This document shows, piece by piece, positions 22,813-34,001 of a stretch of 64,000 bases of DNA. The DNA is taken from the NCBI GenBank assembly GCA_000442125.1, contig KE546981.1, forward strand, positions 372,001-436,000, read 5' to 3'. Source of the DNA: Opeltia flavorubescens (taxonomy: Eukaryota > Ascomycota > Lecanoromycetes > Teloschistales > Teloschistaceae). A program made the translations under genes and the position numbers. Below the pieces are notes generated by a model. The model saw nothing but the letters and a program-made list of their open reading frames with translations. It made no database searches and was not told the origin of the DNA. Each line of letters opens with the position of its first letter. Position 1 is the first letter of the stretch.

Positions 22813-25165
22813 CTAGGTAGCTATTGAGTCCAACATGATATCTTCCGCAATCTTCTCAGCCAATGCATCTATAGTATGAATCATCAGAAGAGAACTCTGC
22901 CATATCGTTGGAGTAGGGGGCACGTACAAATTGTTGCCGAAGGCTGGCCGGTAGGAAGAAATGGGAAGATAGAAGCATCTGCAATGCGTAGATCAGATAC
23001 GCCAATCACATGACCTTTGCTGTCGACAACTGCGAGCGAATCATTCCTCCTGCCCATTTTATTGGTTCCAACAGCATTATACACAGAATTGGCACTGTTT
23101 CTTATCATTTCCACTATCTCAGAGCGCGATGTGATATTAGCCCCTGGATATTCTTCCTTCTTGACAATAGACTTGACAGCTTCGGTGGAGAAAAGATGGC
23201 GACCGCGCTGGAAGGCGGCCACCGCCATGTCAAGGTCTCGGGGATCGCTTAGCCAATTAGGACTGATTACTGGGTTATCGGCGGTATTGGATGAGTTGAT
23301 GGAGACATTGCCTCTAGAGAAGGTTGCAGGAAGGCCTACAGACGCTGCAACGTATTGATCGAACGTACCAACACCGGGTACAGGGTTACCGGATCCAGTA
23401 CCGAAATAAGCATCCAGGATCAGATACTCGATGTGCGGCCAATCTTCGGGAAATTCGTTTTGCAGCGCTTGGTATGTTGAATTACTTAATGTGTTTTTTG
23501 GAAACTTTTCAAAGCCTAAAGAATATATTCCATCAGCAGAAACTCGAAAGTATGATGCAACATCCTGGTCCTTGGCTTCGTGTAATGAGTGAGATTGTCT
23601 CCGATTACGAGATAACGCAAAGAGGGGCCAGAATTACCTGCAATATCTCCTCCTACGTTAGTCAAGATACCCGTTCTATTGTTGTTATATTCATCGACTG
23701 CCTGCGCAAGGAAGTCTGGGTTTGAGAGACTGCTGTGTGTCATTACATTGACCGAGTATGATGGCCCCACAAGTACGACATCCTGCGGTAGCATCAGCTA
23801 GACGTCCGTTAAGAGTCTCTTTGCTAGGGAAAGAGGGTAACATCGACAGAATTGGAGAGAAACAAAGCACCGGAGCCTATCATGCCGACATACCCACATG
23901 TTCTGGCCAACTCCTGGGCGATCAGAGACCACATTGATATCATTACTGTCAAGGACATCTTTCGGCCCAACACCACTCACCATCAGCAGTTGAGGTGACC
24001 GCATCTAACAGAATCTGGGATTTAATAAAATCTTGGGCATTCAAAGACGGAGAGGACACACCACTCCAGCTGAGAGTATCACTTCTCGACGAGCATCAAT
24101 ATTGAACGGCATCCCTCCACTATCAACTTCTACCCCTTTTGCTGCTTTGTTCTCAAATCTGATTCGTTTTGCCAGTGTATTCTTATACATGATCAAATTC
24201 GTGTTTTGGATTAATGCTTCGCGGAGAAACGCTTCCGAGGAGCTTCTCGTCTGCGTCACCGGATCTAATTGGTAAGGTAGCCATGACCAGCCCAGTAGAG
24301 TACCGCTCAGGAGACTCGGCAGCTCTTTCATGCCCAATTCGGTGAAAGCTCGACCTAGCCAGGAAGATATCGGATTCACCCATTGAGGGTAGCTCACCTG
24401 GACTGGGCCCCCTGTCGGACTCCAATCCGAAGCGTTGAATTGGACAGCCGTGTTTTCCGAGCGCTGAGTTGCGTTAGGTGGGTGAAATTGCTTGCTCCGT
24501 TGAAAGAATGGTAGGAGGTTGTCGAAGCTGTAGCTGTCGTCACCCACTTGGCTTGCCCATTTGTTAAAGGCACCGCAGGATCCTCTCCAATTCCACATTC
24601 AATCAGTATGATTTCGGGTACTTGTAACACGGATCGGTGCGTCTCCGTTCTTACCGCATTTCCCACAAAAAGTTCCGTCCACTTGTTCCACCTATCATCT
24701 TGCCAGAATCATACAAAGCTCGACGGTGACCGAGAGCCTAGAGAGTTCGTCAATTTTGTCTCAGGCATTGGTTATCAATTTTTCCGAGCCGCCATGACAC
24801 ATACTCACCGGTTGCGGTTCCGTGTAATGATACCAATCTAACTGCCGATTCTTCTGCTCTGGATCATTCCCAGTGAAAAATGACGCATACGCCGGCACCT
24901 CCGACAGGTTCCCGTTGCTGAACTCGTAGAAATCACCGGCCTCGATGATAGCTACACTGAACGTGCTATTCTGTGCGAGACGACGAGCTATCGTCAAACC
25001 AGCTGTGCCGCCTCCTATGACGACGAAATCGAAAATTGCAGAGCGTCCTGGCACGCCGAAATGTGATCCCATCAGGCCTTGGGCGCTTATGGATTCTTCG
25101 TAAAGTCTTGCTGTTGTGATAGAGGTGTAGAGAATGGCGAGGGGGATGAGGATTGTAAGCTTCAT
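22813..25165 (-). CDS. GMC oxidoreductase 2, full length but lacking both active-site histidines
   Basis: Seven exons on the minus strand: 24809-25165, 24655-24737, 24062-24584, 23894-24004, 23638-23782, 22928-23515, 22813-22868; 620 aa. Exons of 83, 111 and 145 nt are the same length as in GMC 1. [21 protein letters not shown] is a signal peptide; the FAD fold is intact ([35 protein letters not shown]), as are [15 protein letters not shown] and [12 protein letters not shown]. The catalytic positions differ from GMC 1: NAVGTNKMG has Asn553 instead of His, and [10 protein letters not shown] has Gln597 instead of His. There are no stops or frameshifts, so the protein is still under selection or only recently changed. 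It may have lost oxidase chemistry and act as a non-redox enzyme or binding protein, as some GMC members (for example versicolorin B synthase) do not oxidise their substrate. It lies between the hydrolase and the P450. Confidence 0.88.
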
Positions 25166-25810
25166 CGCTTAAAAACAGGTGCTTACGCCTTTTGGGAAAT
25201 TGATGGAATTATCCTTGTCCGCTGTGTACACAAAGGAAACTTTGAAGCATATATTATATCAAAAAAACGATTGATTGAGAAATCTATCGACCAGAGGAGA
25301 AGAAAAAGGGGTGCAAGCAATATAGTTCCAAACCTCGAGTACGAGCGGCAAAATTCATCACGTGGATAGAAAATACGAACCACCGCATGCAAAAACCAAT
25401 TGGCACAGTGGAAAATTCTATGTACCTTGCCTTATGATGCAGGTCCGAGGGGGAGCGAATGGCTCAGCCTACGCAGATACGAAGACGCTCAAGATGTAAA
25501 CTTTAGTTCAGCTGGAAGGTATACGCTCCGAAGGATGCTTTGCAGTGCCACTCGCAGCATGTCAAAACTCAAGGCAGATATCACTGGGGGCTGTATCGAC
25601 AGGAATAGATACCCCTATTGTCGAGGTTGAAGGCTAGATTCATCATCCTGGGAATCAGGTTGAGGCTCGACTCGACGGTAAATCCTGCACACTATTTACT
25701 CTCTTTCAAGACTCAGCCTCGAGAAATACACTTATTTTCGATACGTCCTTAACCACCACTAACGACAAAATATATCCCCCAACCAAAAAAAACACCAATT
25801 CGAACAAAAT
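25166..25810. other. Intergenic interval between GMC 2 and P450
   Basis: About 0.65 kb holding the GMC 2 promoter and the 3' flank of the P450. No gene or repeat recognised. Confidence 0.55.
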
Positions 25811-27859
25811 CTACAACGAGCCAGCCAATCCCATCGCCCTGGTGATTTTCACCCTAACCCCAAGACTCTCCGGAGAAGCCACCCCAATGAAGCAGTCCCT
25901 TACAGCATCCACATCCCTCTCACGAATAGTATCGAAAATCTGCATATCGAAGCGTCGGAACAAACAAGCGAAGGTGATGTAAAGCTCCGCCCATGCCAAA
26001 CTAGAAAAGCGCGCACAAGCATTATTAGCATGGTGTGCTACGGAAAAAAATCACTTCTTCACCCAACGGCGATGATGATGATGATGATGGGGTGACACGA
26101 CGACGTACTTGAGTCCAACACACATGCGGCTACCGCGTCCGAATGGTACGTACACCTGATTGATACGTTGGAGGTCCGGGTTTTCTGGAAGCCATCTTTC
26201 GGGTAGGAAGTCTAGGGGATTGGCAAAGACGGTGGGATCGAGGAGGATATCGCGTATGGTCATGCTGACTGGTGTCTGTGAAGCTCATTAAGCGGAATGT
26301 TAAGCGTCGCGCAGATACTGATTTGGAGAAGGATAAGGAAATGACTTACCCCTGCAGGAATTTCCCACTCGTTGTACTTGAGGGCTTCTTTAGGAGAGAC
26401 CAGAGGCAAACGAGACGTTACGAGAGCAGTAATTCGTAAGGACTCTTTCACGACTGCCGTCTGCAGGGCCTATTAGTCAACGTCCGCTACAATAATGAGG
26501 ATCCTCGAACTCACCAGCCAAGGCAGCGATTCCAGAACATGCATAGGGACTCTAGAATCCCAGTCCACCAGAACAGTAGCCAACTCCTTTCTCAATCTCT
26601 CAAGTACTCTCTCCCTGTTCTCCAAGATATGATACGCGCCTGTAGTCATAACCCGAGCCGTTGTCTCGCTGCCTGCCACAAGGATGACAAAGCCTTCTTG
26701 CGCGATCCTATCCCGTCGCTTCTCTTTCTCGGACAAATGCTTGCTTGAAAGAAGAGTTTTGAAAAGGTTCCCATAGCCGGTAGGGGAAGGCGTCCCAGGA
26801 ATCCCAGGGAATTTCTTTTCATTGCCTATTTGATCTTCTTGGATAGCCGTTGCAGCTTGGTTGTACAGACTCTGTATAGATCCAGAGCGTTAGCGGGCGT
26901 GAGACTCCAAACAGCCTCTTGAGTGGAAGCCTACTAAACGCAAAGCCACAATCCTCGCAAGGTCAGGCACCACCAACCGAAGGAGAACCAACGGTATCTT
27001 CAAAGCGGTCGGAATGATCCACGTGAACTGCTTAATGAGTGGTGTAAGAACCGCGATCGCTTTAGTCGTACGTTTCCATTCAGCAGCCGCTTGCTCATTT
27101 GACAGCAGATCCAGCGATCGATCGAACGCATGATGTGAGAGCGTGTCTGTTGTCAGAGCCAGAAAGATTTGCTGCAGTTCCACGACTTCGTTGCGAGCCA
27201 GCTTCCTTTTGAGGAGATGACCTAGCAATTCCATCTTGTCATATATCATGTTCTCGGAACTTGCTATGGTCGCTTTGGAAAAAAAGGGGCTCAGCGCTGC
27301 TCGCCGTTTTCGATGAACCTCGTGTGAAACCGTGCCAAAGACTGGCGATCAAAATTAGCAGTGAGGATCAATGGATAGAGTCTACTTACCACCGTCGGGA
27401 GTACCCGTCATATGCGCCGCTGGGGGATACTTATCCCTTATACCCTTGGAAGCTTGATTAAAAGTAGTGCCGAACGCCTTTTTGGAATACTGACCGACGT
27501 TGGACCCGTATACAAAGTCCCGAACCAGTCCGAGTCTCTGACATGGATTTCTGCCGGATTGATACGAACAATTGGTCCTACATACATCATTACACTCTTC
27601 CTACACCTTTTACAGGAAAAATGTATCAAAAATTACCATAGATATCGTGCATGCGCTCAATCTCGTACATGAAAGTACCACCAGGAGCCACAACAAGATC
27701 GAACCAAAACTCGTACCATTTTGTCGCTGCTGCGAGTCTTGGGCCGGGAAATTTTGAAAGTGGATGGTAGAACAGCCGATAATAGACCAAGCAGATAACG
27801 TACGAGACCGAGGCTGCAAAGGCTAGCAATATCTGACTCCAGGATAGCATGTTGACCAT
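25811..27859 (-). CDS. Cytochrome P450 monooxygenase
   Basis: Eight exons on the minus strand: 27637-27859, 27495-27577, 27390-27444, 27342-upstream start of intron bounds giving 26935-27341, 26515-26871, 26350-26460, 26109-26275, 25811-26000; 530 aa, phases consistent. The N-terminal membrane anchor reads MVNMLSWSQILLAFAASVSY, followed by FYHPLSKFPGPRLAAATKWY, typical of fungal ER-bound class II P450s. The I-helix has AGSETT (residues 322-327), the K-helix ExxR is KESLRI (Glu381-Arg384), the PERW motif is present and the haem loop is PFGRGSRMCVG with Cys464 as the haem ligand. The last intron splits the codon of GLN|LAWAELY. HRKRRAALSPFFSKATI in the middle is the usual C-helix of the group near trichothecene-type P450s. 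Expected to hydroxylate the terpene skeleton with a separate reductase; substrate unknown. Confidence 0.92.
26071..26089. repeat. (GAT)6 microsatellite inside the last P450 intron
   Basis: Six GAT units. Read through on the minus strand it would encode a run of His, but the flanking gtacgt donor and ttctag acceptor place it in an intron. Confidence 0.85.
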
Positions 27860-28679
27860 TAGCTGAGAAGATCAAAGATTCATAGACATTAATAGACAAG
27901 TATCTATGAAAGAGAAAAGGAAGGCTGGCGTGGCCAAAGATTGTAAAGATTACAGTATCCTACCACTAGCTGTTGACATACGTTCTGTATTGTGCCATAC
28001 ACGCAAATATCGAAAATCTGCAGGCTTTATCGCGCTGCATGTAACCGTCGCAGAATCCGAGTAAATCGAACATCACAGATTCGCAAGGCTGACGGACCAT
28101 TGTCAGCTTATGGAAAATTCGTGCAGGTGGCAGAAATAAAAGCTGCATGATGCACTCGAAACCCCCCAGGATTCAGATCGTCCCTTTCAGTCCAATTTTT
28201 TTGAAAGGTGTGGCTCCTAAAACCTGCACGTAAAACGTATCTTACATACATCAGACGTGCATCCTCTGAAGTTTAATCCGTTTGGACCGCTTGAACAATG
28301 ATAGCCCTCGCCCATTGCCTCGAGTTCATCCACAGCCATGTGAGGGCCCTTACATACACGAGGTAACGTGTTCCAGGTGTATGCAAATGCATTCTAATCT
28401 TGGTATTGCCGATACTTTTCTCGACTTCGCCTCCAATATATCCTGCGCTCGAAAGCAGGCGATTGTAAGAGCGCCGCAATTGTGCATTCTTGCCTGGACG
28501 GATGGAGCTGTCGTTTACGAGATCTCAATTGACAAGGCTGCTGGGCTCTTGAGTTTCGGGGAGCGGATCTCTTGATAGACCATGTGAGCACACATGGTCG
28601 GATTGTTTTTTTGCTCCACGGCTACTCTTACAACATCATCAAAGAAAATACCAACATCTGTATTAACAATAAACTCACC
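27860..28679. other. Divergent upstream region, P450 and rhodopsin-domain gene
   Basis: About 0.8 kb between the start codons of two divergently transcribed genes, so it must carry both promoters. Frames of up to 97 codons here have no recognisable motif. Confidence 0.5.
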
Positions 28680-29926
28680 ATGTTGGCTCGAGATGGAAGA
28701 ACGTCGATCATCGTCCTGACAGTGCTTACGATAGTCTCGACCACTTTTCTGGCTCTACGTTTGTTGAAGCGCAAGAAACTTGGTGTCGATGACTGGCTTC
28801 TCTGTCTTACGTTGCTTGTCATCTACCTGGACGATGTCCTTGGTTATCTCTGTAACAATCCCGCCCCCGGTGTATCCAATAGCAACCACACTGATGAAGG
28901 ATATCCTAGGGGCCATCAAAGGTGGCGAAGGTGCGCCGATGTCCTCACTCTCTCCCGACCAGGTTGAATGGTTCCTAAAGGTAGATTTCAAATGTCTTTC
29001 GTCGCAACTTTCGCTAAATCCATGTGATACAGATGGCATTTGCACCGGAGATTGGTTATACTTTTCTTGTCGTGACCCTCAAGATTTCAATTTTGATATC
29101 CTATTACAGGATCTTTGGCACGCTCCGTTGGTTCCGCTGGGCATGCTACACTGTAGCTACATTTGAGGCAATCTGGTTTGTGGGTGTCTTCTTTTCGATA
29201 CTGTTCCAGTGTATCCCCGTTCAGAAGGCTTGGAACCCTACCTTACCGGGGCATTGCATCAATTTCCTGGCTTTTCTTTGGGCGAACTCCATCTCCAATG
29301 CCGTACTGGACTTTGTAGTCTTGTTGCTACCTATCATACCGGTTTTGAACCTTCAAATGAGCATTGAACAGAAGGTCCTGGTCCTGTTATCTTTTTCGCT
29401 CGGGTCCATGTGAGCGCCCACTCTGGACCCCATTCTTGGAGAGGGGCATGAACGCTGACTCGATCAAATACAGAGCGAGTATCGCGAGCACAATGCGTGC
29501 TGTAAGAACTAATACCGTGGATCTGAATAATTTCTCCGGTATTTCTTCTCTTGGTTGTTTCGGCTCTTTCACTAATGGATCTATTTAGGTACGGTTTTCC
29601 AAGATGCCATTTGGACCTACATCGAACCTCATGCAGGAATGCTCTCTGCGTGCTTGCCGTGTCTTGCCAAAACCTTCGGGCAGACGATTCTGAAAGGCTT
29701 CAATACAATACTTAAATCCGGATCCAGATTAGCTTCTCTTGTGAGCTCTCGCTCATCTCGCTCAAGCTCGGAGGGAAGCAAAGCAGAATTCGACATCGTT
29801 AATTCCAAAACGCAAAGAGCCGTCTATGAGTCGTACGAGTTAGGTACCGAAGACAGAAAGGAATTCTCTACTTTCAAAGACAACATGAAAGGCAAGAGCA
29901 ATGAGTCAATGAGGCAGCTCGTCTGA
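28680..29926 (+). CDS. Fungal rhodopsin-domain (SAT4-like) integral membrane protein with a frameshift
   Basis: Exons 28680-28980, 29033-29409, 29474-29538 and 29589-29926. It begins MLARDGRTSIIVLTVLTIVS (first helix), then KLGVDDWLL, the DD motif of the SAT4/PTH11-like rhodopsin-domain family. Later segments are VEWFLK, PEIGYTFLVVTLKISILISY and WANSISNAVLDFVVLLLPII, further helices; the tail is Ser-rich. Inside exon 1 the frame must shift by one base between the VDDWLLCLTLLVIYL part (frame of the ATG) and the VISVTIPPPVYPIATTLM part, around 28800-28820. The only in-phase splice there would be a 31-nt intron (gtaaca...aatag at about 28849-28879), too short to trust and cutting the helix. So the gene is either frameshifted or has a sequencing error. 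Function of this family is unclear; it may be a membrane component or sensor related to the cluster. Confidence 0.75.
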
Positions 29927-30149
29927 ACACATGGCTCCGTAGCACCGTCCAGAAAGAGCATCCGTGCTTGTGGCGAATAGTGTACTACTAGGACTGATAG
30001 CACGCGCGTTCATATTGGGGTTTCGCTTCATTTGACTTGGTGGGAAAATGACGGACAATTCTTGAGAGGTTGGTAACGAGATCGACGATTCTTCAATGAC
30101 CTACCAGCACCTCCCCCTCGGTGAACAGCCTGAAGCCGCACTATTTGAT

Positions 30150-31181
30150 TCATTCGCAGCTTTCGATGCAGTTAGGTTTACGTGCCGTATGGATCATTCT
30201 AGAGTCAGTGTTAGCTTTACCCTACAATCAGAGTAGTATATATGTTGGTACATCGTTAAGTAAAAGTTGCGAGTACAGCAATTCCCTGCCAAGTCCTCTG
30301 AAGCTGCTTTCACCAAATCCTGGGCCTCTTGGTCCGTGATATTCGGGTCTTGCCTTAGGATCTTTGCACCTGCTGCTGTCACGAAATTGTTGAAATTCCA
30401 CAGGGTCAGATCTCCTATCAGCCGCTCTCGTTCGTTCTCAGGCCATGTTCCAAGCGGCCATTTCAACTCTCTTTCTTGGATATCGATGAAGCCAAGTTCC
30501 TCAAGTCGCTTGACATGTTTCGTTGCAGCACGGTAGTCCAGGCCTTTTAGAGCCCAGCAATGCTCAGCCGTACGACCCCATTGTAGGAAGCCTGACTTTG
30601 GGGAGCTACCGTCTTTGCTTGCATCAAGGTTCTCGGCTCCAAATGGGTGGCATATGTCTAGCAATTCTAGCCAGCCGCCGGGTTGAAGGTTTTCGAAACA
30701 TTGACGCAGGAGTCTTGGCCAATCATGGATACCAGAAGTAAGCATACGCCCGTGTATGAAATTGAAGGGCCGTTCAAATGCCCAGTCGTTCTCGACATTC
30801 AGCCTCATGAATTTGACATTTGAAGGATGTGTGACGCTTGGTGGCGTTAGATCAATGGCAGTGATAGTTCTTCCAGGATGATGCTTAGCCATGTCAAGGC
30901 TCCAGGCCCCAGTACCACATCCAATATCGAGGATGTCTCCACTGCCAGTGGGCAATGGCACAGTATAGAGACGGTCGTGGAGCGTGAGTAGCCAGATCTG
31001 ATGCTGGAGGTCTGATAGAATAAGCCAAGATAACTTCGTTGGAACCAAAGGATTTACCCAGCCGTTGCTGCTCATCCTGCGATAGACTTCAGCGATCATC
31101 GACCTCCAACGATAGATCTAGTCTCACCGTCCCATCTGAAGCAACCATCACGTATTCTTCATGCTCCCCCGCATCGGCCAT
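30150..31181 (-). CDS. UMTA/LaeA-like SAM-dependent methyltransferase 2
   Basis: Four exons on the minus strand: 31128-31181, 31058-31076 (19 nt), 30252-31011, 30150-30198; 293 aa. The splice model recreates DEQQRLDLQHQIWLLTLHDR, the conserved entry to the catalytic domain, and a C-terminus MIHTARKPNCIESCE in place of a read-through. SAM motif I is ILDIGCGTGAWSLDMAK, with AIDLTPP after it, HGRMLTSGIHDWPRLLRQ, LQPGGWLELLDICHPF and LKWPLGTWPE. It matches methyltransferase 1 over its whole length with conserved intron positions, but uses ordinary GT donors and has a clean frame, so this copy is probably the working one. The N-terminus before the catalytic domain is very short for the family. Probably transfers a methyl group to the cluster metabolite or acts in regulation as LaeA does; the sequence does not decide. 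Confidence 0.88.
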
Positions 31182-31589
31182 GTTTTGGAATCAAGCAAAG
31201 AAGTTCACCCGATAAATTGCGATGGAACCCAGGGTTGAACTCTCCAAACACTTATCAGTAGCACAGGTGTGTTCATAGCATGTGCGATGTAATTATGCGG
31301 CCTGCATGCATTCAACCCCACCTACTTTGCAACGCGAAAGGCTGTCATCATGTGTTTCCAGATGTTTGGTACACCTTGTCAGCGAACCCGTGCCCAGTGA
31401 AATACTGGAACACAGTTAATACCGTGGTATGACGTTGACTCATTATTTATCCTTTTCTTTGCTGCGGGGGATCATCCTCTCGCAATTTGCCTGGTTGTTA
31501 CACAGTAATTTCGGCTCTTTCTGTAGTCCTGGTTAGCCACGTTGAAAGAAGCTTAATCGGATTGTGCTTGTGTAGCTCGATGAAGAATC

Positions 31590-32345
31590 ACTCACACGCT
31601 CAAGTAGTAAAGTCGCGTCGTACAGTCATAGTTAAGGTCATTTTAAGCTTGATCTCTCAATTTCTGGGCACCTTGCCAATCGATATCATTATCCTGCTCA
31701 AGAATGTTGAGGCCCGAAGTATCTAAGAATTTTTTAAGTTCTCCAGAGTCAATACGCCAATTTGTCGTTCCGTCGGCGCTTGCTGCCATTTATCCAGCGG
31801 CCACTTGGACTGCTCTTCAATTACGTTAACAAAGCCAGGGTCTTGGAAGATTTGAACTCGCTTCAACGTGTTTTTCCAATCGATTCGCTTTGCTGTCTAT
31901 GCCTTCGATCATATATATCCCTATTTGATCCAAGGCGGAGACGGAGGATCATCAGCTGCTGGGAGCTCAGCATGGTCAAGCTCCAGCCAGGCTCTTGGTT
32001 TTGAGATGATCCCAGCACCGACGAAGGAAGGTGGGTCAATTACGTAAAAGAGCAGCGAAGATTCCACCGCGGATAGAAGTAAGCTGCTGCTTGATATTCT
32101 AGTCCTCGTCTGTGTTTCATTTGGTGACCGAGTTATTTAATGGGACTCGAGCAGAGGGAGTCGAATTAGCAGTGATTATCTGTGCTGCTGGGAATTCATT
32201 AGTTATAGCAGTTGGCTGACCTCCATTCCCGCAGCCTATGTCAAGGATAGATGTCGTATCAGCTGGAAGTGGAGCAGCACAGAGCCAATGACCCAGACGA
32301 AGAATCCATACTTGTTGTTAAAAATCTGGACAGTCGGTACTGGCG
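31590..32345 (-). pseudogene. Degraded third UMTA-like methyltransferase
   Basis: Translated on the minus strand the region shows the family in order but broken. LCAAPLPADTTSILDIGCGNG (motif I) lies near 32240, FLRRCWDHLK near 32010, then stops, then a cleaner tail with EEQSKWPLDKWQQAPTERQ near 31800 and NYDCTTRLYYLS near 31600. These align with ELKWPLGTWPENERERL and GNCCTRNFYLT of the intact copy next door. Several in-frame stops (for example before QQVWILRLGHW) and at least two frame changes make a functional product impossible. It is a tandem relative of the 30.2 kb gene in the same orientation. Confidence 0.8.
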
Positions 32346-32929
32346 GAGTAATATTGACTGTACTTACTTAAGCGGTTTTGTCCATCCTAAACGATATGAC
32401 TATGTCAATTGCGAGACATTTTGATAGACTTCTATACACGCACTTACCTCTACATCCAGCTTCGACAGGAGGTAATCAGAGCTTTCGCTTGGAGCCATTG
32501 ATTCTGTGGCCTTCAGATGAAGGTTTGAACTATAGAGAAGGAGAGGAATCGGGTTCTTCGGGCGTCACCTGGTAGTGTACCAAATACAACTACGGAATAA
32601 TTACGGACTGTCAGGTCTTCATCGTAACGAAAGGTAATTCGTCACAGAAAACTGCACTTTGAACAGACAGATGCAATTTTGGCAAATCCTTTTTTTTCTC
32701 CTTCGTCTGCAACAGAGATTATCCTACACACATTACTTGACTTACGGGATTATGACTGGCAGATATAGCACTTCAATAAACTGCTTTCTAAGAACAGTGC
32801 ACGGGCAAATTGTATCGTTCCTGACCTACATGCATCGCCGAGACTTAAGTCTGAATCGCTCAACATCTTGTTGGAAGAATCCAACTGCAGGCTGACCATC
32901 GCTTGAAGTATCTTCTCGATGATTTACGG

Positions 32930-33375
32930 CGGCGTTACATGCAGTCTGTCAATCCCGCTTTAGCTGGAACATCTTGGTGTCCATATGCTTGATTCGATAC
33001 CTTGAGAATAGCTACGTACTTATCAATCCGTGTACGTTGTTGAGAGCCTGAGTAGGTCAGAATGTTCTTTTCGACTTACTGGCAATGCAGCTGTACTGCT
33101 AGGATAAGGGCAAGTTGGCGCAGGCCAGCCTGAGTCAACAATGATTAGTGGTTACAAAATACAGAAATCGAGTTCTTGCAATTCGACATGCTCGCGTCTT
33201 ACTGGGAACGAGCTCAGCGCTTCCAGACAATGACCATAAAGTCTATTCGAGGATGCTTGACCATAGACCGAAGACCGAAAAGGAGTTTAAAACAGAGCCC
33301 CAGCAGCAAGCCATCATCGCGAGTTTTGAAGCGATTGGGACATCTATCCACCAAGCTTACCTACCTGGTGATTAG
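32930..33375 (+). pseudogene. Degraded third terpene synthase fragment
   Basis: On the plus strand MQSVNPALAGTSWCPYA, a stop, then FDTLRIATYLSI (32937-33030) aligns with the segment AANAALFGASWWPYGSYETL and KIATYLSI of synthase 2. Further on KYRNRVLAIRHARVLLG (from about 33151) matches REFRAETIEYARHCL, and IIASFEAIGTSIHQAYLPG (to 33372) matches IIASFKPIGEAISRSCTAG. The DDxxD region between them is unrecognisable and the NSE half is missing. It is a truncated, dead copy facing away from the dead methyltransferase. Confidence 0.75.
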
Positions 33376-33521
33376 AGACGATGACATGGATCAGACCGCT
33401 CAGCTAAATTAGATGTCTGACCACTCCCAACAATGTATGGCATGCAAGATAGATTACACTTTTGTCTCGGGAAATGTACAAGGCCCGCAATCAAAATGCT
33501 AGTTCTTGTTATTTCTAAAGC

Positions 33522-34001
33522 TCATGGAGGTTCACCTTGGCCGAGAGGAGGAAGCTGGATCATATCAATAATCCTATCGTCAAATGCCATATGAAGAACC
33601 TCTACTGAGACAGATGACTTGATCCCCCTCGGTGATATACGAATCGACCGTCGAGCTGCAGCTGCTGATATCGATACATTGGGAGAACCCGGGGAAGGAG
33701 ACTTGCTTTTGATCATCGGCAACTCCACAAAGTAAGCATTGTGAGCGGGGGATCTGATTGCAGACCGGTGACAAGGTAGATCGAGGCGATCTTGAGAACA
33801 GCGATGAACCACTATAGTGCTCATGGCATTGCCAGCCAGATCTTGAACGCTGCTCTCGCTGATGTTCCCTGTGTCCAGAGGGTGACGCTGCAAACGAAGT
33901 GATTCGTATGCTGGACGAAGGCCTCCCTGCGTTGGCATAGCACGACCTTTGAATGAAAATTGAAGATCGACGGAGTGGATTGGGTCCAAGTACTGATCTG
34001 G
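33522..34001 (-). pseudogene. Fragment resembling the C-terminus of a fungal DNA cytosine-5 methyltransferase-like protein
   Basis: The minus-strand frame contains GLRPAYESLRLQRHPLD and then ESSVQDLAGNAMSTIVV. These resemble the ESLRLQG and DLAGNAM..TVV part (motif X region) at the end of fungal C5-methylase-like proteins. Nothing upstream shows the catalytic motifs PCQ or ENV, and the frame runs on into low-complexity sequence to a stop. I read it as a broken C-terminal scrap; another source of this motif cannot be excluded. Confidence 0.4.

Noticed and set aside
26051-26108. Run of His residues after the P450 haem motif
   Set aside because: It is the GAT repeat of an intron; splicing restores GLNLAWAEL, the expected L-helix sequence.
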